Shown here in pieces: positions 50,301 through 62,300 of a stretch of 64,000 nucleotides of DNA. A model generated the notes under the pieces. It was given only the letters and a program-made list of their open reading frames with translations. It did no database searches and was not told where the DNA came from. This DNA is from Symsagittifera roscoffensis (lineage: Eukaryota; Xenacoelomorpha; Acoela; Convolutidae): contig NC_087065.1 in assembly GCF_963678635.1 (NCBI RefSeq), positions 60,104,754 to 60,168,753 of the forward strand, given 5' to 3'. Made by a program: the position numbers and the translations under genes. Each line of letters opens with the position of its first letter. Position 1 is the first letter of the stretch.

Positions 50301-53300
50301 CAAACTGTCATAGCAAGTTTATCAAGAGATGAAACTTTGAAATTTTATAGTTAATTCACAGAGCAAACCGGTTTTTAAAAACTTGAGGTTTTCTCAAGCA
50401 AGCTCGTTAAGTAATGATATATAGAAAAATACAAGTCAAAAAGTTTCTTTCGAACAGCTCTTGTGAAACAATTACTAAGATCTTAAGCTAGGTTTGGCTA
50501 TTCTCTAACAAAAAGGAGAAGCTCGTTCTTTTTAGTTCGCTCATCTCATAGTTGAAAATGTTCACGAAATTCTTGAGACAATATTGTCTAGTCTTGAAAT
50601 TGGATCGAGTTGATATTGTCTGAAGCACTGACCTACGAAATTCTAGAAAACACTTACCAAGCTTGGCTTATACCAATTTCCTAAGCGTTGCGCTCGATAG
50701 CCGCATCTTAACCATCGTGCCTTATGAGTACGAAACATGTGATTTGTTTAATATATAGAAGATACCGTGGGTTGACTCATGAAGAACTCTTTCGCATCTC
50801 CCACAGACTGCACACTGTCTGGGTTGGTAACTGCTCGGAGTAGCTTTTCCACCAACTGAGTGTCCTCCACCACTGTCTGCAGCTGGGCCACAGTCCGCAC
50901 TGAAGGCTGTCTCTTCATCTTACGCAGGGTGATGGACACCTCGTGTAGATGTGTGGATGAGTATCCTTAGTAAACATCAGTCAAAGAGTCAATAAACAAG
51001 CGATCAGCCGTTTGTCTGGCAATAAAAGGACCAAGTGTTGTAATAAAAAAATATTTGTTGACAAATTGAGATTACGCCAAGAATCTGCCCTTATACAGTA
51101 AGTATGTTAAGCAATCTCGACACCGCCAGATCTTTTAGATACACCCAATGCCGATTTTTTTTGTGAGGGCGAGTTCCCAAATCCTTCAAAGGCTATAGCT
51201 TGAAACTAGCCAAAAAAAATTAGAATAACCAGGAAACTAAAAAAAAGTTGATTGAAATTTTTAAAATCTTTAATTTCATGGGTAGACTCTCAGAGGGTAT
51301 TTACTTTTGCTCTTTGTCTATCCTCCCCTTAGTCAATGCTTTTCTCATATAAATCTTTGATGATGATGTGCAATACATAATTTGGAGGAAATAAATTCTT
51401 TCTTTCTTAACATTAACTGCAAAGTTGATAGCAAACAATGGCGGCTAAGTCTCGAAAAAATTTCGCAGATTTGCTCCTTGAAAAAAAGTGGCAATTCATT
51501 TTGGTTACGTTATGAAACACCTTAAAGCTTTAAGCTGGAATGTAATATTCTACTAGTTTTGAATAACATAGTCAACCGAAAGTTAGAAAAGAGTCAAGGA
51601 ACGCAAGAAAAACAGAACAAAAATACTGACTTTTTTCTTAGATATCTTTCGAATTTCAGAAACCAGATTCCCATAAAACTCTCTGAAGTTTTAAAACAAT
51701 TTAAGACTGGCACTTTTTTGATAAATTTAACCCAATTTGAGAAAACTGGATCAAAAAAGTAAAAGTTTTATTTCGCTTGGAAATCTGAAAATCAAATTCT
51801 ATTTTAGAAATTAGAAGTCGATCACATTTTCACGACCTTTACACTTTGATTGTTCAAACGTCGAATCTGCCTTCTTTTTAACAAAAGAGGTGATGTGAAC
51901 TTGAAAAAATTCTAAAGTTATACAGCAAAAAAAAATAAATTTCAGTGTGAACAAATAAAGACTTTTCCTGAAACAAAAAAAACAATGAAAATCATCACGA
52001 CTTATACAACAGACTGAACTACTCTTAAGAAAAAAAAGTGAGTAACATAGTCAACAGACATTTGGAAAAGTCAAAAACGGAAAAAAAAACTGAGTTGTAT
52101 TTCTTGAAAAAATCTCATTTTTCGATTTTCCAAGACAAAAATAGATGCCCTTAAAGCGCTTTGAATTTCTAGAACAATTATATCTGATACTTTTTAGATA
52201 AAATTAACCCAATTGGAGAAAACTGTATCAATAACTAAAACTTTTATTTCGCTACGAAATCTGATCATTTAAATCCAATTTCCAAATTAGAAGTCAATCA
52301 CGTTTTTCGTGACCTTTACACTTTCGCTGTTCAATATAGGAGTTCATCGTGACCTATATAAGAGCCTGAACTACATCCATTGACTCTTAAAAGGTTGCTT
52401 TGTAAAATCAAATAAGCGCAAGTTTTGTGAACTCAACTTAAGAAAACTGCATCAATATCTGTTGTAGTGTGCATTGAAAAATGGATTTCTGTTGTGGTGG
52501 GGATTTCAAAAACCTCATTCAAAATCAAAACAAATTAAAAAACGCACAGCACGTTACGTTCCGTAAAACTTCATTGAAAATGGATTTATGTTTTGGTGGG
52601 GATTTCGAAAACCTCATTCAAAATCAAAACAAATTTAAAAACGCACATCACGTTACGTTCCGTAAAACTTCATTGAAAATGGATTTATGTTTTGGTGGGG
52701 ATTTCAAAAACCTCATTCAAAATCAAAACAAATTAAAAAACGCACAGCACGTTACGTTCCGTAAAACTTCATTGAAAATAGATTTATGTTTTGGTGGGGA
52801 TTTCAAAAACCTCATTCAAAATCAAAACAAATTAAAAAACGCACAGCACGTTACGTTCCGTAAAACTTCATTGAAAATGGATTTATGTTTTGGTGGGGAT
52901 TTCGAAAACCTCATTCAAAATCAAAACAAATTAAAAAACGCACAGCACGTTACGTTCCGTAAAACTTCATTGAAAATGGATTTATGTTTTGGTGGGGATT
53001 TCGAAAACCTCATTCAAAATCAAAACAAATTAAAAAACGCACAGCACGTTACGTTCCGTAAAACTTCATTGAAAATGGATTTATGTTTTGGTGGGGATTT
53101 CGAAAACCTCATTCAAAATCAAAACAAATTAAAAAACGCACAGCACGTTACGTTCCGTAAAACTTCATTGAAAATGGATTTATGTTTTGGTGGGGATTTC
53201 AAAAACCTCATTCAAAATCAAAACAAATTAAAAAACGCACAGCACGTTACGTTCCGTAAAACTTCATTGAAAATGGATTTATGTTTTGGTGGGGATTTCG

Positions 53301-56300
53301 AAAACCTCATTCAAAATCAAAACAAATTAAAAAACGCACAGCACGTTACGTTCCGTAAAACTTCATTGAAAATGGATTTATGTTTTGGTGGGGATTTCGA
53401 AAACCTCATTCAAAATCAAAACAAATTAAAAAACGCACAGCACGTTACGTTCCGTAAAACTTCATTGAAAATGGATTTATGTTTTGGTGGGGATTTCAAA
53501 AACCTCATTCAAAATCAAAACAAATTAAAAAACGCACAGCACGTTAAGTTCCGTAAAACTTCATTGAAAATGGATTTATGTTTTGGTGGGGATTTCGAAA
53601 ACCTCATTCAAAATCAAAACAAATTAAAAAACGCACAGCACGTTACGTTCCGTAAAACTTCATTGAAAATGGATTTATGTTTTGGTGGGGATTTCGAAAA
53701 CCTCATTCAAAATCAAAACAAATTAAAAAACGCACAGCACGTTACGTTCCGTAAAACTTCATTGAAAATGGATTTATGTTTTGGTGGGGATTTCGAAAAC
53801 CTCATTCAAAATCAAAACAAATTAAAAAACGCACAGCACGTTACGTTCCGTAAAACTTCATTGAAAATGGATTTATGTTTTGGTGGGGATTTCGAAAACC
53901 TCATTCAAAATCAAAACAAATTAAAAAACGCACAGCACGTTACGTTCCGTAAAACTTCATTGAAAATGGATTTATGTTTTGGTGGGGATTTCGAAAACCT
54001 CATTCAAAATCAAAACAAATTTAAAAACGCACAGCACGTTACGTTCCGTAAAACTTCATTGAAAATGGATTTATGTTTTGGTGGGGATTTCAAAAACCTC
54101 ATTCAAAATCAAAACAAATTAAAAAACGCACAGCACGTTACGTTCCGTAAAACTTCATTGAAAATGGATTTATGTTTTGGTGGGGATTTCGAAAACCTCA
54201 TTCAAAATCAAAACAAATTAAAAAACGCACAGCACGTTACGTTCCGTAAAACTTCATTGAAAATGGATTTATGTTTTGGTGGGGATTTCAAAAACCTCAT
54301 TCAAAATCAAAACATTAAAAAACGCACAGCACGTTAAGTTCCGTAAAACTTCATTGAAAATGGATTTATGTTTTGGTGGGGATTTCGAAAACCTCATTCA
54401 AAATCAAAACAAATTAAAAAACGCACAGCACGTTACGTTCCGTAAAACTTCATTGAAAATGGATTTATGTTTTGGTGGGGATTTCGAAAACCTCATTCAA
54501 AATCAAAACAAATTAAAAAACGCACAGCACGTTACGTTCCGTAAAACTTCATTGAAAATGGATTTATGTTTTGGTGGGGATTTCGAAAACCTCATTCAAA
54601 ATCAAAACAAATTAAAAAACGCACAGCACGTTACGTTCCGTAAAACTTCATTGAAAATGGATTTATGTTTTGGTGGGGATTTCGAAAACCTCATTCAAAA
54701 TCAAAACAAATTAAAAAACGCACAGCACGTTACGTTCCGTAAAACTTCATTGAAAATGGATATATGTTTTGGTGGGGATTTCGAAAACCTCATTCAAAAT
54801 CAAAACAAATTAAAAAACGCACAGCACGTTACGTTCCGTAAAACTTCATTGAAAATGGATTTATGTTTTGGTGGGGATTTCGAAAACCTCATTCAAAATC
54901 AAAACAAATTAAAAAACGCACAGCACGTTACGTTCCGTAAAACTTCATTGAAAATGGATTTATGTTTTGGTGGGGATTTCGAAAACCTCATTCAAAATCA
55001 AAACAAATTAAAAAACGCACAGCACGTTACGTTCCGTAAAACTTCATTGAAAATGGATTTATGTTTTGGTGGGGATTTCGAAAACCTCATTCAAAATCAA
55101 AACAAATTAAAAAACGCACAGCACGTTACGTTCCGTAAAACTTCATTGAAAATGGATTTATGTTTTGGTGGGGATTTCAAAAACCTCATTCAAAATCAAA
55201 ACAAATTAAAAAACGCACAGCACGTTACGTTCCGTAAAACTTCATTGAAAATGGATTTATGTTTTGGTGGGGATTTCGAAAACCTCATTCAAAATCAAAA
55301 CAAATTAAAAAACGCACAGCACGTTACGTTCCGTAAAACTTCATTGAAAATGGATTTATGTTTTGGTGGGGATTTCGAAAACCTCATTCAAAATCAAAAC
55401 AAATTAAAAAACGCACAGCACGTTACGTTCCGTAAAACTTCATTGAAAATGGATTTATGTTTTGGTGGGGATTTCAAAAACCTCATTCAAAATCAAAACA
55501 AATTAAAAAACGCACAGCACGTTACGTTCCGTAAAACTTCATTGAAAATGGATTTATGTTTTGGTGGGGATTTCGAAAACCTCATTCAAAATCAAAACAA
55601 ATTAAAAAACGCACAGCACGTTACGTTCCGTAAAACTTCATTGAAAATGGATTTATGTTTTGGTGGGGATTTCGAAAACCTCATTCAAAATCAAAACAAA
55701 TTAAAAAACGCACAGCACGTTACGTTCCGTAAAACTTCATTGAAAATGGATTTATGTTTTGGTGGGGATTTCGAAAACCTCATTCAAAATCAAAACAAAT
55801 TAAAAAACGCACAGCACGTTACGTTCCGTAAAACTTCATTGAAAATGGATTTATGTTTTGGTGGGGATTTCGAAAACCTCATTTAAAATCAAAACAAATT
55901 AAAAAACGCACAGCACGTTACGTTCCGTAAAACTTCATTGAAAATGGATTTATGTTTTGGTGGGGATTTCAAAAACCTCATTCAAAATCAAAACAAATTA
56001 AAAAACGCACAGCACGTTACGTTCCGTAAAACTTCATTGAAAATGGATTTATGTTTTGGTGGGGATTTCGAAAACCTCATTCAAAATCAAAACAAATTAA
56101 AAAACGCACAGCACGTTACGTTCCGTAAAACTTCATTGAAAATGGATTTATGTTTTGGTGGGGATTTCGAAAACCTCATTCAAAATCAAAACAAATTAAA
56201 AAACGCACAGCACGTTACGTTCCGTAAAACTTCATTGAAAATGGATTTATGTTTTGGTGGGGATTTCAAAAACCTCATTCAAAATCAAAACAAATTAAAA

Positions 56301-59300
56301 AACGCACAGCACGTTACGTTCCGTAAAGCTTCTGTCGCACAAATAAATCATAATTTAAAGAAAAACATGAAACTGATTTAATTCAAGTACCTTCTTTAGT
56401 TCCAATCTCCAAGAAAATGACGCGATGTTTCGTCAAGTACAAATTAGGTCCAGTCAGAGACACATTGATAGATGTTCCCTGTTGTCCGAATGTGAAAAGA
56501 TCTAATGCAACTGGTCCTATGATTTTCTTGTTAGAAGAAGCAAACGTGTCCTGCGACAATTCGGGAGCTGGTGCCGAAAGTGTGGCCGTTAAATTACAGG
56601 CACTTGCCGCTTTTCTCAGTTGAATTTTCACATCCACTTGGCCTGCAAGCAACATACTAATGGCTGTTTCAAATAATTGATACGAGGCTTGTCATAACAT
56701 ACTGTTATACACGTTTTTTTTTTACACTGGATGACAATCAAAAGTGATATTTTGACTAACCTAGCACGACAGCATGTGGAAGGGTGAGCTCTATGACTGT
56801 GTATCCGCTAGCGCTCTCCTTGTTGACGCGGAAAGTTCGGGTGTGGTTGACGGAACTGCCTCCTGAACTGGGCAGGTGTTCGGACATCTTGCGCTGCTGT
56901 TGTTCTTGCTCCACCTCTACCCATCCACTCGGAATTATTCCAGTATTGTACCTGGACAAAGAACAAGTTTAGATTCAGCCTAGTCGAGCAAAGCTAAGCC
57001 ACTAATAAAGTCTTAGCACAAAAAAAACACTTTCTGGATATTTCGATAAATAATGCAAGTCTGTTATTATGAAGAGGTTCTCGACTTGATTTGTTACAAA
57101 TTAATTTTTATCTGCAAATGGAGGCCTCCTGGTATGATTGGAGATAAAAGTAAAACCAAGCTCATTCGAGAAAAAGTTTTGACAATAAGGAGCGATACTT
57201 GTATTTGATCACTAATATACATTTCATTAATGAAAACTAGCGATGAATGGTGATTGAAAAATACCTGGGAGTGAGAGGAACACACTCGCTAAGCTGGCTG
57301 ATCCAGTCCAGAGTGGCCGTATTTAGTTCCGGAGTCAGCCCAGTTTGGGGATCCACGAGGTACTCGAACTTACTCGGCAAACTCACTCCACTCGCGGTAG
57401 ACGACATGCCTCCACTTCTGGTGCTACTACAGCTGGGACCACAAAACTGCACCGAGAGCTAGAAATGGCAGGTTGTTAATGGTGCATTTAAAAACAACAC
57501 ATTCTCAAAACTTTTCCTGGGCAAAAAAAAACAAACAACCAAAATAAGGAAAACCACACTCGTCTCTTTAACAAACGTTGATTTTTTACAAAAAGGCGAA
57601 GCGAAGCTTTGCATTATTTGCGATATAACACAAAAAATACCAAAAATCAGGCCAAAAGCCACTGAATCGAAAAAAAACATCTATTAATTTTTTAACGTTT
57701 GTATCGAATGCTGTTCAATTTGAAGAAAGATACTGAGAAGTTGTCAGCGGTAACTAAGTAGACAAGTCTCCGGTAGACGACCAATGTGACGAAAACAAAT
57801 ATCGTCAAAAATAATTTGAGCCCGGAGTACAAAAGAATTTAACAAACTATGAGGTAACTAAACATATAACAGCAGCAGAAACTATTTCAGCCGAAAAAAC
57901 TTAAAGCGAAAAAAAATAATAAGCAAAAAAAAATCACGTAAAAAGTTGGTTTACATACAACAATTTTGAAAAACGACCAAACAAAACGACTATTTAAAAT
58001 ACAGACAGCCTCACAAAATATCTGTAGACATCCCACCAGAACAGATGTGCTCCCCCGAGTGATTCCGATTAACTAGTTCTTAACCCAAAAAACTATATTC
58101 CAATTTGATAACGCTAGCTGTAATTGAGACCTAAAAACAAATTAGCCTAAATTTTCAAATAATATCGGAAACCACTTGATTTGTAAGGCAAATTAAAATA
58201 TCCCTTTCGTCTAATTAAAAACTCGGCCACATGCACCTGATCCAAATTGCAATACACATTTGGAAAAAACTCAAACCAAACGGCGTAATCATTACTGAAA
58301 ATCATGAGATATTGAACGTTTTGTAAAAAAAAAATTCTATCACATTAAATGATGATTTCTAACGATTTGATTATGGCAAAAAGAAAAAAATGCTTTGGCA
58401 GCTAATCCGACAAACAAAAAAGGTCGAGAATAACTTTGAATCATTTTCGTTCCACGCATTGACGGTAACCTCGCATAGAAAAGTGGATCAATAGATAATT
58501 TTTCTGCTACAATATTTCTCTATTCCGTTAAAAATTCTGAAACTTGAAGCGGTCATGGTGTTTGAAGCGTTCATGGTGTTTTCCCGCCATTTGCACATTG
58601 GTTGACGTGCCTTCCATTTGGCATTTGATTTTGAATTGAACAATGAAAGCAAAACTACAACAGAAAAACAAACATAGCCAACAGGCAGTTGGAAAAGAGT
58701 CAATGAACGCAAGTAAACAGAAAAAAACTGACACTTTTTTGAAAAAATCCCAACTTTCGAATTTCAAAAAAAAAAAATAGATGCCCTTAAAACTCTTTGA
58801 AACAATTTATGATTGACACTTTTTTGATTAAACTAAACCAATTTGAGAAAACTGGATCAATAAGTATAATTTTTAGTTCGCAGGGAAATTTTCGAAACGA
58901 GATATCGATCACGTCTTCCCAGATCTTTACGCTTTCACTGTTTGATAGTTGAGTTTGCATTCCTTTTTAACAAAGGAAATGAACTGAACTTGAAAAGACA
59001 TCAAAAATCACACCACGAAAAATCAAATTTGAGCCTGAACAAAATTTGAGACTTTTCCTGAAAAAATCAGGGCCACCTATATAAGAGTCCAAACTACTCA
59101 CATCAATTCTTAATAATCAAAATAGAAAGTTAACAGCTTTCAAGACTTTTTTCTAACAAACAAACAAACAAATTTCAACCAGAACTAAAGTGTCTTTACC
59201 ACGTTCATTGAAGCTTAACAAGGCTCAACAGTGAGAATATTAATGGTGATCCCATTTTTTCACACAGAAGCAAAGCGGAGCTTAGCACTACTTGCGATAC

Positions 59301-62300
59301 AAAACAAACATAAAAAAACATGAGTCGAAAAAAAATTCAATGTTAAAAAAAAGATGAACAAAAATTTTAGCATGTCTCGATAAAAAATAACTAGCGGCGC
59401 AGCTGAAGCTGGAGGTATGTGTTTGATAACTTCCTATAGAGATGCGGCACGAAAAATGTGATTTCAAAAATTGAACTTGGCCAAAACCTCAGCTGTTTCT
59501 CTACTAAAATAAGTGAGAAAAGTATTTTTTAAAATGAGATAATGCATTTTCCCAAGGATATAACATTTCTCTTACAAAGAATTAAGCAGTCGCGACTTCT
59601 GTAGGATATTAGCTTTGGCAGGATATTTAGCGAAAAAAGTCCAAAAAACGGTCAACAAATCAAAAAATTGTTAATTCCGTGAATCATAATTTTTTGTGTG
59701 AAAAAAAGGGCGTAGCCTTTTATTCAGAACTGTTTCACGCAACCTGTTTTTTCGATTGAACCCAAAATTTCAGATTTGGGAGGGTAGTTCTCGAGAAAAT
59801 AAAAACTTTCAAAAAAAACGGTCAGAAAATCAAAGTTTTGACTTTTCCGAGGCTCATAACTTTTGGTTTCAGAAAAAATTGAGCGTAGTCGCATAACCAA
59901 ATGAGACAAACCGTTGTTTAGACAACTGGTTCTTTAAATTGAATCTAAAATCTCAGATACGACAGGTAAGTTTTCGAGAATATTCAAAAGTTGAAAAACG
60001 GTTCAAAAAAATCAAAAATTTAGGTGTAGCCTCTTATGCAGGGAAAAATTTGGGCGTAGCCTCTCATGCAGGGAACTTTTCAAATCTTCTATTCATTGAA
60101 ATCAAAAACTCGATTTGAGAGGGGTAGTTTTCGAGAAAATTTTTTTAAAAAATCAAAAATATTGGTGAAACTTTCCCCCAGAGACTTTTGCGAAGGCTAT
60201 AGACCGAGGGGTTAAGTAAAAAGAGACTCTAGAGGTATGCAGGCAAGCAGGAGAGTAGTCGCTCTTGCATTTGATACCCTTTTAAAAATCGGTGAAGTTC
60301 CTCAGAAAAACTGAAATTTTTCCAATAAATTTGGAACTAATTTTCCATAACGAAAAAAAAAACAAGAAAATTCAATGAACCGATTGGTAAACATACTACC
60401 AACTTGAAAAGTTGGACGGGAGTGTTAAAACTGTGTTTCCCTTGAACGATCAAAAATAAGGTCACCATGCCAATAAAAAATCGGCCGAAATAAATTGGAC
60501 TGAGGAATTTTATTAAGCGAACCAAAGAAATTTACAAAGAAATACAAAGTCAAGGCAAGTAAAGTTACAAATTGTATGAGTAAATCAAACACTCAAAATA
60601 ACATTAAAGAAACATTCGTTCAGCAACAAAACTATTCCAAGATGTGACAACTAAGCCGACAACGGATAAGCAGACAAAATAATTGGCCGACTATTTTATT
60701 TGAGACAGAATATTTCCTGTTTGAAAAAAAAACGTGATGGTCAGATTCGAACCCAGGACCTTTGCCATCCCAGCCATATTCGTTACCTCCAGGCTAAACC
60801 GGCCGGGAAAGCATAGAATTTTGAATTCATTATGAATCATATACAAGTGATTCTGTTAAACAAGTTGTTGACCCGAAAAAGTCTATATTCCTGTTCGATA
60901 ACGCTTGCTAATTGCAAGCATAAAGAATAATTCCAACTGATATCGTACAAAAATTTGACAAATTATGCTCTCTGCTTACAAATTACACAAACCAAAATTA
61001 CACATTTTCCCGAGCATGAAAATTCTCAATTGGCTCGTAGCATTTCGCCCTTATTTAATGAAACATAAGGTGGCGGCCAAATCAACCTGATCGGTTCATC
61101 AAAACAAAACCTGTTCGTTTTGGGAATATGGTCAATTTCAGCCTCAACAGTTTATTTTTTTATAGCTTAAAGAACAAAAAAGGTTTCTGACATAATGTCA
61201 TGCCAACTATGGAAAAGATATTTGTCGATCAATTTAGATCCATCCTGCTGATTAAAATATCAGCAAACGTTTTTTCACAACCACGTGGCTTACTAAATTA
61301 GATTTTATAGCGATTGAACTCTATAACAACAAATGAAGCCGCTTAAAATCAAATTTGTTCGTGAATATATTTCAAGACTTTTTCATGTTGTCGTCTCAAG
61401 CAAAATTGTTGTCGTCTCAAGCATGGGTATTACAGCAACTTGAAATATAGCTAAACCATCGAGCTCTCGGGAACTAAGCCGACAAACAGACGGCGATAAT
61501 CCGAAAAAGCACAAAATAGCTAGTTTGCAAAAAAAGAACCCGACCGGATTCGAAACGCAAAGCTTTGCCATGTCAAGCAGTTGTTTTTACCTTTACGCCA
61601 GATACGCCGGATTGTTGATTGAATTTGGATTTTAAAATAACCAAGCGGTACAAAAGCCGAAAAAATCTGAGCAGAAACCCTTCATGTCGAAAAAAATTCA
61701 GAAAAAATTCTAAATTTAAAAATAAATGTGAAGTCCCTTTTTCCGTCAGAGCACACACACGCGCACTAATTTTTTTCGGCCGTAACGACGCAATAAGAGT
61801 CCACTAAGTCGATATTAATTAGACCTAAATTTATTAAGCCGATAAAAAATACGAAAAGCGAAATTTGAACAAATCGAGCTGGCTAAATTACAAGCAATGT
61901 GAAAAACAAATTTTTGATTCGGCCGGATTTCTAAAATGCTGCAACAACTGCAGTTAAAATTGCTTTTAGCTAATATAAACTATTCTTAGATGTGGCAACT
62001 AAAGCCGACAAAGCATAAGCAGACAAATAATAGGTCAAAATTTTTTGAACCGGAACAATTACCGTTTGAAAAAAAAATGGTCCCGGTCAGATTCGAATCC
62101 AGGACCTTTGCCATCTCAGGCGTATTCGTTACAACCAGGCTAAGCGTACAAGAGGCACTACAAATTTTGAATTCATTATGAGCCAAAGTACAACCAGTTA
62201 AATGATTTTTGAGGACAAAGTTGTTTACGGGAAAAAAGTCTAGTACCCAATTGCAATACCCTTGCAATAATACTTTAATAATTAAGAATCAAAGATGTGG

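Larger units (their letters stand above)
49014..56865. repeat. 7,852-bp tandem duplication, copy 2
   Basis: Second copy of 41162-49013, in the same orientation and directly adjacent. Net length is identical because a 2-bp loss in array unit 19 (near 54314) is balanced by one base in unit 27 and one T in a run. It retains the complete exon w5 across its right border. Confidence 0.97.

Noticed and set aside
44629-56327. CRISPR-like direct repeats
   Set aside because: Units are contiguous 99-bp monomers without unique spacers, in an intron-rich animal gene; this is a satellite array.
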